This document shows positions 42,663 through 52,984 of a stretch of 64,000 nucleotides of DNA, piece after piece (within the stretch, counting starts at the first letter, position 1; the number at the start of each line of letters is the position of its first letter). The notes beneath the pieces are model-generated. The model had not been told where the DNA came from, did no database searches, and saw nothing but the letters and a program-made list of their open reading frames with translations. Origin of the DNA: Bolinopsis microptera (lineage: Eukaryota > Ctenophora > Tentaculata > Lobata > Bolinopsidae). The stretch lies in NCBI RefSeq assembly GCF_026151205.1, contig NC_087078.1, forward strand, positions 6,155,675 through 6,219,674, given 5' to 3'. Position numbers and translations under genes: made by a program.

Positions 42663-43425
42663 CAGTCAAATACGTCTTTTTGTCGGACAAAATTCGCAAC
42701 AAAGCGATTTTAACGGGATATGTTCGGGACAGGTCCCAGGAATCATTCACGGCAAATATTTTTGATAAAAATTATATTTTGAAATTTAAAAAAATTTAAT
42801 TATTATTTAATTAATTAATCAATTAATATCTAATCCAAAGGTTGTCACATAAAATGTTGTTCTCTTTTATGTTTTGAACACATTGGTTCAATCTAAAACC
42901 TTCTACGACATTCAGAAGTCGTTTTATTAGCGGAGATTCAATGTGGTAAAAAGTGGTAAATAGTGGTTATTCTTTACTAATTTCAAAAATTTTTTAAGTC
43001 CAAAATATTGAAAGTGAAAATTTTCAAAAGTTTTATAAAAATTGGTTCATTATACGTGGAATGTAACTGTGAACATTTTTATCAAAATATATTTTTGAAA
43101 TATTTTAAATTTTTTTAATTATTTAATTAATTAATTAAATAATTTATTTTTGAAAAAGTTGCTGGAGAAAAAGTTGTTCTTCTTTGTTTTCTAAACACAC
43201 TGCTTTAAACTAGAATCTTTTAGGATATTCAGAACGTGACTTATTTGCGGAAAACCAAAGTGGTAAAAAGGTGGTAGAAAAGTGGTAATTGTGGATTTTC
43301 CTGAAGTCTTTTTTTTTGGGAACTCTCAGGAATGATTCCTGGGACCTGTCCCGACCATATCCCGTTAGAATCGCTTTGTTGCGAATTTTGTCCGACAAAG
43401 GCTTAAATTAGGACGGATTTGACTG
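42663..43425. mobile_element. Tc1/mariner-type non-autonomous element (763 bp)
   Basis: Ends CAGTCAAAT and its inverse ATTTGACTG with flanking TA (42661-42662, 43426-43427). The inverted repeats reach about 100 b inward and share TTGTCGGACAAAATTCGCAA and AACGGGATATG. The middle is AT-rich, with TTAATTAATTAA runs. No transposase. Confidence 0.85.
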
Positions 43426-43604
43426 TACTAATATCACCGAAAGGCAAATTTATGGTGAGTAACTAGTTATCTGATAACTTATCAGAATGGAAAGCAGTCA
43501 ATCCAACACGACCGTTTTCAATATATAATAACCAGAGAGGGGGGGGTAAACTCCTGTATTTGAGCACCAGATCGTGGGAGACGATTGCACCTGTATTTGG
43601 GACA

Positions 43605-43898
43605 ATGGCTGAGGGAATGTTGGCGCTGGGGAGTGGGGGTTTCCGGGATGTTTATCCTGCGAGCGTCAGCTGTGAAGCTTTTGGCTGGACTGACCGGAGC
43701 ATGGTCAGTAAGCACTATCATGCAGAGGGGCGGACTTAAGTTGTTGGCAACTTTTCCGAACTGGCGCCGGAGGCTGCCTTAGAGGAGGAAACTCGGGTTG
43801 GCGTTCAACTGAACGAGACTGTCATGGAACTGGCCGGGCAGTTTAGTGAGGTTATCACCCAGCCCCTGCCATGCAGTACACAAAAATATACCTTGTAA
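43605..43898 (+). pseudogene. ORF with one internal stop
   Basis: From ATG: MAEGMLALGSGGFRDVYPA and WTDRSMVSKHYHAEGR, then TAA at 43737-43739. In the same frame it continues VVGNFSELAPEAALEEETRV and LNETVMELAGQFSEV to 43898. The continuity of protein-like sequence on both sides suggests a single nonsense change. It is 180 bp upstream of OB gene B. Not recognised. Confidence 0.4.
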
Positions 43899-43919
43899 CG
43901 GAAAAGGTGGGCTTATTAT

Positions 43920-44083
43920 TACCTTAGACTTTTAGTTCTACCTTTGCGTTGAAATTTCCTCTAGTATCATTTATATTATATTAAAACCAAGTTATATGTT
44001 TGGACTGTGCTTTACTCTATGAACTAATATTGAGTTATTTTCATGTTGTTTCTTATATTGATTTAATGTTTCCTTAGATTAAG
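43920..44083 (+). promoter_or_regulatory. Upstream region shared by OB genes B and C
   Basis: Words such as TAGTATCATTTATA, TTAAAACCAAGT, AATATTGAGTTATTTTC and TTGATTTAATGTT are shared with 49530-49660, which precedes copy C. This indicates duplication of gene plus leader. No TATA box is obvious. Confidence 0.5.
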
Positions 44084-44215
44084 ATGGATGTTCAACAACT
44101 GCAAGAAAACAAACGGTATATCTACGTGAAGGGCACTGTAAAATTCCTTAGATTAAAAACAACTTCAACTGGCAAGCCCACGATGATGTTCGCTATAGTT
44201 GGAGACCATACGGAG
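44084..44215 (+). CDS. OB-like small protein, copy B, exon 1
   Basis: 44 codons from ATG (context TTAGATTAAGATGG, like copy A) to a donor GAG/GTGTGT. It contains YIYVKGTVKFLRLKTTSTG and MMFAIVGDHTE, a beta-strand pattern. The intron (44216-49430) contains the whole 4.97 kb long-TIR transposon; exon 2 is at 49431. Confidence 0.55.
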
Positions 44216-44258
44216 GTGTGTTCATAATTTCCAAGTGAAGAGGATGACCGTTTTGCCG

Positions 44259-45222
44259 TAGGGCCTGTCGTGATATCATGGATCGCTTAGGTTCCACCAG
44301 GATCTGGTAGTCCTCATAATTCTGCGGCCTCTATGTGTCGTCATCTCGCACAACTCCGAAAAACCGTTGTGAGTTTGGCATGTGAAAATTTGCAGCCTTC
44401 CAGACATCGATTGGGTTAACGAGTTGTCGTACGTCACCTCAAGATCGGGTGACAGGGGGCTGAACAGGCCAGAACCCAATTGATTGGGTCTGAGGTCACG
44501 TGATTATGAGCCTGAGGTCACGTGACTATGACGTCACCAGAGCTCGTTCTCCGTTTCCCGCTCTTTGGACCAGGTGAGCTTGCATGCTTGTGAAAGTGGG
44601 TGTAAGTACAGCTGTACTGTAGTTACATCCAATTACCCCTAATAGAACGAAGATTTATTTTCTGACAGAAAGCTAGAAATTTACCAAAATATCGACTTTG
44701 TTCAAAATTTATTTTGATGACCACTCCTGACCTAAAATTGCACGAGAAATCGATTAAACTTGGTTTCAGAACTCAACAATGCTTCCTTATGCCTTAAAAT
44801 CCATTTTTATCGATACAATAAACATTTTGATCCTGTGGATTAATTAGTAACAGGTAACAAATGCACAGAAAAAACCATCGCACTTACATTGCATTCTTAA
44901 CGGGTCTATTTCGAGTGACCAATAATCGTCGTGATGATATTTATACGTCATGCGTTCCTGATCATCATCAGCAATCAAGAGACAGGAGCGGCGATTGCTT
45001 TAAATCAACGGTTTACGTTATTTTTGTGAATTCGACCCCTGTTTTAACGGTTATCACACTTTGTAATTGAATGTATTGAGGATAGCTTTACAAATAAGAG
45101 GACCAGTAAATAAAATTGCCACAAGTGTTTCTCTCACTCACTTTCGATAAGACACAATGAAAATTCTTACTTAACCATGAGATTCGGAATTTTTCAACCG
45201 TTGAAGAAAATCGGAATTTTAT
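44259..45222 (+). repeat. Left terminal inverted repeat (964 bp)
   Basis: Mirror of 48264-49227 with only a few differences (for example TTTCTGACAG against TTTATGACAG near 44660). It includes GTCACGTGATTATGAGCC and GTCACGTGACTATGAC, two E-box-containing words. The open frames at 44276-44479 and 44861-45070 are mirrored exactly in the right repeat and show no protein-like features. Confidence 0.95.
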
Positions 45223-45840
45223 AAAATCTAATCACACTTATCAACCTTTGAACGGTTAATCGAAAAATTCTGAATGATACCGCTGCAATTGTCTTATCAG
45301 TTATATGTATAAAAACCTTGCGTTAGGTGGCAGTTAAATGAGGAATGAGTTGTTAGAATGACGCGACGGTTATTTCCAATGATATCTTTGTATTGTATTG
45401 CAACTTGTGCAATTTCAGTTGGGCAGCTTTTTAAAGTGTCTGTTTTTTCAATTTTCGTAAACCTACTACCTAGGAATTTTTTGAATTTTAAAATCCGGCA
45501 ATCCGATCCCCGATTGTTACTAGCACTTTGCAAATCCAGCAGATCTATTTTAGTAAAATATGTTGTTAACGATTTCTAATAAAATCCACGTTGCGCTGGT
45601 GAGGCTAATTGGAAAAAGTGAGTCGGCGATTGGTACAATATAAATGGAAAAGACAACTACTTTTTAAAATAATATAATAATGATTTATTTTATAAAGTAA
45701 CTTATGAATTTATTCGAGAAATAATCTGGAAGTATTATCGGCATCTTTTCACACATATTATATATAATATCACTACAAGCACATACACAGTGGCCAATTT
45801 GGTACGCTGTTTACAGCAGGGTTTTAGCGTAATAATCGAT

Positions 45841-45960
45841 CTTTTAGAATGTTCTAGTTTGAGTGTAGAATTGCCATAAGAGCTGAGTGTAAGATTAGGT
45901 AGGATTAGTGTATAGATTTTGGATGGTTTTGCGGAGTAAGACACGCGTTAGTCGGGTGCA
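45841..45960 (+). promoter_or_regulatory. Upstream block shared with 14863-14985
   Basis: It carries AGAATTGCC, GAGTGTAAGATTAGG-type words and CACGCGTTAGTCGGGTG, resembling 14863-14985. It lies 180-300 bp before the ATG of the transposon gene, so a promoter role is plausible. Confidence 0.4.
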
Positions 45961-46141
45961 TTAGTTAGCAATTTGTGTCCAATTGCAACAGCTTATTCTA
46001 CTGATAGAAGAAATCGACCAATGGCAGCAGTTTTAATTAAGATTACACTAAAAAAGGCTGCTGAAATTCGCAAGAAATGCAAGCATTATTTTAATCGTTA
46101 CATTTTCAATTCGTTACAAGTTAAGCTAGTCAGAATCAAAT

Positions 46142-48205
46142 ATGAAATTTTCGTCCTTAGTCGGAGAGCCACTGGAGTTACCTCAGACGAGCCCTTCCAC
46201 TAGAAGAGTGCTGCAGTTACTACTGCTTAGAAGTAACCAGCACCCCAGGCTGCCTATTAACGCGGTACTGACTCTAGTAGCGGAGGAGCTTGTTACAGTC
46301 TACGCCGAATCAGACTTTTTGATATCTCTTAACAGTAAAGCTAACATATTCAAGTATGTAGTTTCAGTTTCCCTTGTAAATATCCCTCGGCCCGACCTGT
46401 CGACTGTTTAATATCAAATTCGATGTCGATTGCCTATATTATTATGACTAACTCTCGTTAACTGTCAGGAATCGGACAATTCAACGGGTCCATGGGCAAG
46501 GCCATTGGGAAACCAGTGTGGGAGCGACCAATAACAACATTTCAGAGAATTCCGTGCACCGGTCTCCCGAGGCTTTCTGACACGGTTCTTGCAACAATGA
46601 GCGAGGACAGGAAGCATCTGTACAAACTCTGTATATCATGCATAGACGGTACGAATGTTATGACATAAAATCATATTCATAATCACAATCATAGTAAACA
46701 TTTTTATTTTTAAGAAAGCTGTGATTGAAGTTCAGTCTTTCCTATTAAGAATTTTTTCGTTTCATTAGGATACGCTGATCCAGCATCTACTGGTAACAAG
46801 ATAGGGCCGTTGTGCCACGCGAGGTGGCTGACGATGGCCTCGAGAATACTCCGCTATCACATGTCCACCCCCGAACCTAGCCACCAACACCAGATTGAGG
46901 TGCTGGCTAGGTACATAATAGAAGTGTACTACCGGGTAATTGAATTTGAACTTTAACTCTCTTTTATTGAGAACCTTGACATTAAAGTCTTTATTTGGGA
47001 GGAATTATATTGATATGCTAAACTTCTAAAATTCTTCATTTCATACTTAAATATCTACTATTAAAAATGCTTTGTTTTTCTTTACTTCTGGTTATCAATC
47101 TTAATATCATTATGATTAAAGATGCATTAATGATTATGATATCAGGTTCATGCGGATGTGAAGTTACAGCCTGGTTTGGAGCATGGTGCTGTGCACCTGT
47201 TCAAACACCTGCAATACGCCACTGAGATACAACTGACCCGGAAGGAGCGTGAAGTTGTTTATGCCCGGATCAGTCATAACAGCTATTTCGGGCACCCTGA
47301 ATCGGTCATTCTGGCTAAACTAGGTATTTATTTAACACCATAGTACAGCCTTTAAATGGTGTTTTATAAAAAACACCGGTACTCTTTAAAATATTCATGA
47401 AACTTATATATGATAATATACAAAAACATATATAATATTGTATAATTATATACATCAGATTTCCATTTTGTGTCCTACGTAGCACTTTATCAGTTTATGT
47501 ATTTGAGAATCGTGCAGCTATGAAATTTAGAACAATAAGCATATTATTCATATTATTCGAAATCTTTTAAATTTGATTGAATGATGAATTTCAGCCGATG
47601 ATGAACAAGATGTGCGGAGGGAGGGTGTGGCCGATTGTCTGAAAATCCTTGACTGGGAGGAGAAGGTGCCACCCTCCCGACGTGTGAGGGTTTTTTACAA
47701 GCCAGATTTGAACATGACCGCAAGGAAGTTCACCGAGCTCCCCATCTATAAGGAGGATTCTTGTGGATGGTGGTTTAAAACGGGAGTTGGTAATAATAAT
47801 TATTTTCAAAGATACCTTTTTTGCATAATTTATATCATATGTTAACGAGCTTAATCAATCATTTATTCAACATATTATACTCGTACTAATGTGTTCGAGT
47901 TAAGTTATAGTTGCTTCAGTCTCAGTACATGATTTAAATACAAAATAACACAATTATCCTCAGCAAAGAAGGAGTATGCTCGGGTAACCCTACCCCCCTT
48001 GCTACGTGGTCTGACGAGAGCCGCTATCATCTCCTATATAAGAATGCCTCTCAAAACGGCATTTGTCAACAACAATCAAGCCGTTGAGAGGCAAGTGGCT
48101 CTTATGTCAACCTGTGGTAAGAAAGTGGTAGGGGAGGATAGGAAGTCTGGGCAACAAATTGCTGTCGCAGAGCACAGACAGGAAACGAAAAAGCAGAAGA
48201 ACTAA
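46142..48205 (+). CDS. Multi-exon gene of the long-TIR transposon
   Basis: Exons by frame and GT-AG sites: 46142-46353, 46469-46648, 46769-46935, 47146-47323, 47595-47789 and 47964-48205 (stop TAA). Exons 2-6 join in phase; exon 1 to exon 2 is off by one base, so either a 1 nt error or a separate first exon. Total about 390 aa. Motifs include RIPCTGLPRLSD, CHARWLTMASRILRYHMSTP, GAVHLFKHLQYA, HNSYFGHPESVILAKL and VRVFYKPDLNMTARKF; the end is basic (ETKKQKN). From memory, RWLT-x-A-x-RILR and YF-x-HPE occur in uncharacterised transposon-encoded proteins of invertebrates. It is presumably the transposase or a partner. Confidence 0.7.
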
Positions 48206-48263
48206 CTGCTGATGGAATTTCATACGATTCGTTGATTTTTTGTAAAAATTGAACTTACATTTA

Positions 48264-49227
48264 ATAAAATTCCGATATTCTTCAACGGTTGAAAAATTCC
48301 GAATCTCATGGTTAAGTAAGAATTTTCACTGTGTCTTATCGAAAGTGAGTGAGAGAAACACTTGTGGCAATTTTATTTACTGGTCCTCTTATTTGTAAAG
48401 CTATCCTCAATACATTCAATTACAAAGTGTGATAACCGTTAAAACAGGGGTCGAATTCACAAAAATAACGTAAACCGTTGATTTAAAGCAATCGCCGCTC
48501 CTGTCTCTTGATTGCTGATGATGATCAGGAACGCATGACGTATAAATATCATCACGACGATTATTGGTCACTCGAAATAGACCCGTTAAGAATGCAATGT
48601 AAGTGCGATGGTTTTTTCTGTGCATTTGTTACCTGTTACTAATTAATCCACAGGATCAAAATGTTTATTGTATCGATAAAAATGGATTTTAAGGCACAAG
48701 GAAGCATTGTTGAGTTCTGAAACCAAGTTTAATCGATTTCTCGTGCAATTTTAGGTCAGGAGTGGTCATCAAAATAAATTTTGAACAAAGTCGATATTTT
48801 GGTAAATTTCTAGCTTTCTGTCATAAAATAAATCTTCGTTCTATTAGGGGTAATTGGATGTAACTACAGTACAGCTGTACTTACACCCACTTTCACAAGC
48901 ATGCAAGCTCACCTGGTCCAAAGAGCGGGAAACCGAGAACGAGCTCTGATGACGTCATAGTCACGTGACCTCAGGCTCATAATCACGTGACCTCAGACCC
49001 AATCAATTGGGTTCTGGCCTGTTCAGCCCCCTGTCACCCGATCTTGAGGTGACGTACGACAACTCGTTAACCCAATCGATGTCTGGAAGGCTGCAAATTT
49101 TCACATGCCAAACTCACAACGGTTTTTCGGAGTTGTGCGAGATGACGACACATAGAGGCCGCAGAATTATGAGGACTACCAGATCCTGGTGGAACCTAAG
49201 CGATCCATGATATCACGACAGGCCCTA
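48264..49227 (-). repeat. Right terminal inverted repeat (964 bp)
   Basis: Inverse of 44259-45222. It ends GACAGGCCCTA, followed by the 9 bp target duplication. Confidence 0.95.
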
Positions 49228-49430
49228 GTTTTGCCGCAAGTCTAAGTGGATTTTTTTAAAATACATGATTAACAAATGATTTTACAATAATAATTAATCG
49301 TTAAATAAAAATAAGAAACTTTAATGAATAAAAAAATCTTCACCTTAGTCAGAAAAATGTTATCTATGTTGTATCCTACTAGGAGAGAGAAGAACATGTT
49401 TTCTCATAAATTTTTTAAAAATTATTTCAG

Positions 49431-49516
49431 AATGGAGATCTAATGAAGAGTATAGCCTCCACCTCAAATGGAGACACCACCCTCAAAGTATTCGAGAAAC
49501 AGGCGGCTAAGTTCTA
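49431..49516 (+). CDS. OB-like small protein, copy B, exon 2
   Basis: After a strong acceptor (AAAATTATTTCAG): NGDLMKSIASTSNGDTTLKV then FEKQAAKF. It lines up with exon 2 of copy A (shared NG, IA, NG, TLKV). The end is set where the duplicated leader of copy C begins (about 49526); no clear stop or donor is seen at that point. Confidence 0.5.
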
Positions 49517-49777
49517 TCTCTGCATTAAAATTACCTTTAGTATCATTTATACTATTGTTAAAACCAAGTCATGTTCTTGGGTTGCGCTTTACTTTATGAG
49601 CTAATATTGAGTTATTTTCCTTTTGTTATATTGATTCAATGTTCCCTTAAATAACCATATATAACTCTACTTCGCATAGTGGAATTACATTACTTTATTT
49701 CATAGAATGAAAATTCACCAAATAATTTATACACTTTATGAATCTAACCTATGCTATATTTTAAAATAGGAACAGAG

Positions 49778-49915
49778 ATGGCTGTTATAGAACTTCCAAC
49801 TGTAAAAAAGGTGGTGGGGACGGTGGAAAAGGTGACGACAAAAACTTCCAAGCAAGGGGTCAGCTATAAATCAATCGTGCTCAATACGGAGGGTCATGGG
49901 TGCATCATACTTTAG
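49778..49915 (+). CDS. OB-like small protein, copy C (truncated)
   Basis: ATG after an acceptor-like TTTTAAAATAG. It has MAVIELPTVKKVVGTVEKVT and KQGVSYKSIVLNTEG, aligning with exon 1 of copies A and B (G-x-V, KT, strand-like end). At about 49905 a dispersed repeat starts and supplies the last codons and stop, so the gene is cut. No exon 2 was found downstream. Confidence 0.45.
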   Translation: MAVIELPTVKKVVGTVEKVTTKTSKQGVSYKSIVLNTEGHGCIIL

Positions 49916-50055
49916 AACTTGGCACACTTCTGCAAGAAGATATAATATGCTTTATTTATAGATTTATTTTGTTTATTCAATAACATAAATTTATTAGCTA
50001 AACAGTCCAAAGCAGTTTCAATATCAAGACAAAGAACTTAGGACTCAAGGAGGAG

Positions 50056-50406
50056 ATGTCACTGCAAGCGAGTGGAGACTGGCTGCCTCTTCTTGGCGAA
50101 AGAACAGTTGTTTCAGGTGAGCAGCCCCAAAGCACTCGAAGAAAGCATTCTTATGGTGTTGCTAAAACGCCATTTAGCATAAATCATGAAGTGCTTGAAG
50201 ATATGAAGACCGGAGGGAACAGTTGAGTGACCTTGAGAAAACTGTGTAAAGAGCTAAGTGTTAAGCCTCTTCCTAATTATAAGAGATATGAACTTATCGA
50301 GGCTATTGTGCAAGCTAATGTTCCTTATGACGAGTTTGCTACTAAGTATTTCAAGTTAGGTGGAAAGTCAGGTGGTGTTGCACTTGGTTTTGTACACATG
50401 GGGTAG
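50056..50406 (+). pseudogene. SAP-like protein with one in-frame TGA
   Basis: ATG frame MSLQASGDWLPLLGERTVV and VAKTPFSINHEVLED, then TGA at 50224-50226, then in the same frame VTLRKLCKELSVKPLPNYKR, ELIEAIVQANVPYDEF to TAG. The second part has the helix-extended loop-helix look of a SAP-type DNA-binding motif (L-x2-LC-x2-L-x-VKP...R-x-ELIEAI). The 53 kb copy is more broken. Confidence 0.5.
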
Positions 50407-50414
50407 TTCACGTG

Positions 50415-50585
50415 ATGAAGATTCTAGTCGGCCCAGAGGGAGCATCTGACTACTGCCAAATGCTTACGTCATTCGAGAATGCTCCAAATGTCATAATCAT
50501 TGATTTTGGCCCGCAGGTGGCTAGACACACGAATATAGTTAAACAAGACCAATCTTTACAAAAGAGTGTGATCGGTGCAGAATAA
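50415..50585 (+). pseudogene. Transposase C-terminal-like fragment
   Basis: 56 codons: MKILVGPEGASDYCQMLTSF, then NAPNVIIIDFGPQVARHTN. With the preceding FVHMG (other frame) this resembles a conserved block of HMGXB3-like transposon-derived proteins (G-x-V...ES-x-RD...PN-x-x-I-x-D...H-x-N). That recognition is from memory and moderate. It ends TAA. Confidence 0.4.
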
Positions 50586-50756
50586 ATGAATTAGCTAAAG
50601 ATTATGTTATGGCTTTTCGATTCGTTTGTAACAACACTAAATTGTTTCAGAACTTTCAAATTGGTCAGACCGTGCCGGCAAATCCCTAAGTGGCCAATAG
50701 AATCTATTATCGCGGGGAGATAAAAGCATATGATGTCAGTAGCACTGGTATAAAAA

Positions 50757-51240
50757 GAGGATTTTATTAAACATACCACAAACATAAGAGAGACGTCAGT
50801 TAGCAGTTATTTCGTAACATTTGTTAAAATAAAGTAAATAATTTTATTCATTAATTATAGATCGAGAATGTCTGGGTCAACATCTGGAACGTGTCCACGG
50901 GATTGTTGTACAGAAGAAGAAAATCTACACAAAAAGAAAGGATGGAAAAGAATGAGAGAATGAGGAGCTGAAACTTGTATCAAGACTCCTCATATATAAT
51001 TTTGTAACGTTATATAATTAATCGAATTGTATTCTATATATAATACATGGTTAGTAATGGTTAGTAATGGTTAGTAATGGTTAAGGTAATGGTAAGTAAT
51101 GGTTTGTAACGGTTAGTAATGCAAATGGTTGGTAATGGTTAGTAATGGTTAGTAATGGTTAGTAATATACATATTACTAACTGTAATCAAAAGCTAATTA
51201 ATGATAATTAATAGCTAATATGGGGACCGAACACGTCTGT
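50757..51240. repeat. Dispersed repeat (partner 42064-42366) with GGTTAGTAAT array
   Basis: It matches the 42.06 kb repeat at both ends. The centre (51049-51170) has an added 10 bp tandem, GGTTAGTAAT, about 12 degenerate copies. A TATA-like TATAAAAAGAGG lies at 50749-50760 immediately upstream. Confidence 0.65.
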
Positions 51241-51495
51241 ACTCTGCAACTATGTCAGGTCCGCCGGTAAAAACATGCACCTCAATTCTCAAGAATGTTT
51301 TTGTAGGAGAGCATTTCTCAGCTGAAAGCCCTCTGTCGGGCAGTGGTTATCCAGAGAGATAACTATTTAGAGTTATCGGGGCTAATGAGAGTAGCCCAGC
51401 AAAGCACACAGCCGCCTCCAACCTCCAAACCACCAGCCCCAACCTCTAAAAGTCTAAATCAACCCCTCGAAAGACCCTGAAAAGGGCATCCCCAC

Positions 51496-51512
51496 GGGGG
51501 GGGGGGGGGGGG
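51496..51512. repeat. Poly-G tract next to an imperfect inverted repeat
   Basis: 17 G after CCCAC. It is followed by GATGGTGAAAAATGGTGAA and the inverse-like CACCATTTTTCAACATTTTT within 90 bp. It may be the end of another poly-G-capped element, but no poly-C partner was recognised before the next element. Confidence 0.45.
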
Positions 51513-52198
51513 CGATGGTGAAAAATGGTGAATTTTATTTTGCCAATTCACCATAAAAAATGTTCACCATTTTTCAACATTTTTCACCATTTCAAATTGA
51601 AATTTTTCAAAATTTGGCAAAATTTGGCAAAATTTTGTTTATAGCTAAATTAAATAATGTTGTTGTGATGTGTTGTAATGACATGATGTTTTACGTATTA
51701 TAATTCAGGTATTCAGATTATATTCCTCATGTTTTAATATTTTTACTGTACTCAATTAAGCCTGACGAAATTACGAATTTGCCATATTTTTCAAAACCCA
51801 CACTTTGTAGCTAACAACTAAGTCTTGTCAGTCTTCTTTATTGAGTAGGGGGCGGTAAGTGATACAATTTACTGGTGCAGAAAAATGATAGACATTTCAT
51901 ATTTGAAGTAAATGAATTATAATCTTCTTGAGTTCTTAATCATAATGATTTAAGAATGAATTCTGTTACCATAAGCACATATTATACCTATCACAAATGT
52001 CACAAGTTATTTTGTAGTTCAAGTGTTTCACTATTATATCTTATTAAGCTTATTAATTGCTTATTATTAAGCTTATTATCTCCTATAAAACTTATTAATC
52101 ATTAGAGTAACTTTAGATGGGGCATCGGCGGGGTTTGAGTCACCACAAAAATTGTTTAATTTTGATTCGATTAACTTTCAGTCTAGTTTGCTTTCCAG

Positions 52199-52418
52199 GT
52201 GGCAGAATGGCAAACCAGTCTCCATATATCCTTAGCCAAGGTCATGGCATGGAAGTGTTCATGCGGGACAGTTTCAAGTATGAGTATCGCCAAGTGCCCA
52301 CAATGTGGGAATGACAAGGAGCTTGGTGAATCCCTTATTAAGATGCTGGTGTTGTGGACAATGTGGCAAAAATAATTTTGCCAGAAGGAAGAAATGCTTC
52401 AGCTGTAGCGTTAACAAG
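52199..52418 (+). pseudogene. Double zinc-ribbon exon, copy 3 (1 nt frameshift)
   Basis: After an acceptor (TTTGCTTTCCAG): AEWQTSLHISLAKVMAWKC, SCGTVSSMSIAKCPQC and NDKELGESL form the first ribbon. Then one base out of frame CWCCGQCGKNNFARRKKCF, SCSVNK forms the second, ending at a donor (AAG/GTTATT). This matches the 7.0 kb copy (GESL, CGCNNF) and the 15.8 kb copy (NNFARR). The single-base shift sits between the two ribbons, at about the same place as the 2 nt shift in the 15.8 kb copy. Confidence 0.6.
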
Positions 52419-52559
52419 GTTATTGTTTTTCAAGATTATCCTCAATTTTTTTAAATCAACATAGCAGCAAATAAAATTCTACGATACTACCAAATATTCA
52501 TACAGTATTATAAAATTTACTGACTCACTGATTTATCGTGTTATCTTATCGTTTTATAG

Positions 52560-52749
52560 AGTGGTTCAAAAAGTGGTGGCTTTGGAAAGAGAAAAAGGAG
52601 AAGCCTGATGTAGCTTCTAGTTCTCCATCTACATCAAGAGGATTACTCAAGACAATTAAACCAGTGTATGCAAAAGGAAGTGGATTTAACCATGCCATGA
52701 AGCTCCACATAGCTTCATTGTTTTATCATCAAGTCATCAGCCCCACCGG
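52560..52749 (+). CDS. Second exon of the 52.2 kb zinc-ribbon gene
   Basis: From an acceptor (CGTTTTATAG) to a canonical donor, GTGAGT at 52750. One frame gives SGSKSGGFGKRKRRSLM and a stop. The frame open to the donor gives WFKKWWLWKEKKEKPDVA, then RGLLKTIKPVYAKGSGFNHA and a helical end. The open frame fits an exon better. Both are K/R-rich, paralleling the basic ORF after the 15.8 kb ribbon. Confidence 0.5.
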
Positions 52750-52984
52750 TGAGTTATAGTTTTCCCCCCTATTTTTTATTTGAAAGCAAAATTCATTACA
52801 GCTCTAGCTGTTTATTTTCGTTATATATGACTCAAGACATGTAGTTGGTAAGTTATAGTTTTTTAGAAAGCGTACATTATTAGCGCTGTTTACTTTTGTT
52901 ATATGAAATGTATAAACCTAATTTAATTCAGATCAAAATCGTGAATAAGAAAAACCCAAGACCTAGCACATCCTCAAAATGTAT

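Larger units (their letters stand above)
44259..49227. mobile_element. DNA transposon with 0.96 kb terminal inverted repeats
   Basis: 4969 bp. Termini TAGGGCCTGTCGTGATATC and its inverse, flanked by a perfect 9 bp direct repeat GTTTTGCCG (44250-44258 and 49228-49236). The inverted repeats run 44259-45222 and 48264-49227 and are nearly identical. Between them lies one multi-exon gene (46142-48205). A 9 bp duplication is typical of MULE- or Merlin-type elements, but I could not match the protein to either, so the superfamily is left open. It lies in the intron of OB gene B without touching its exons. Confidence 0.93.
49905..50600. repeat. Dispersed transposase-like repeat, copy 1
   Basis: About 690 bp nearly identical to 53020-53735. 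It starts ACTTTAGAACTTGGCACAC and ends at AAGATTATGTTATGGC. It includes the two coding stretches described next. No terminal inverted repeats were recognised, so it may be a fragment of a larger element. Confidence 0.8.

Noticed and set aside
44276-45070. ORFs in the left inverted repeat, mirrored at 48416-49210
   Set aside because: Identity on both sides comes from the TIR itself; no protein-like pattern.
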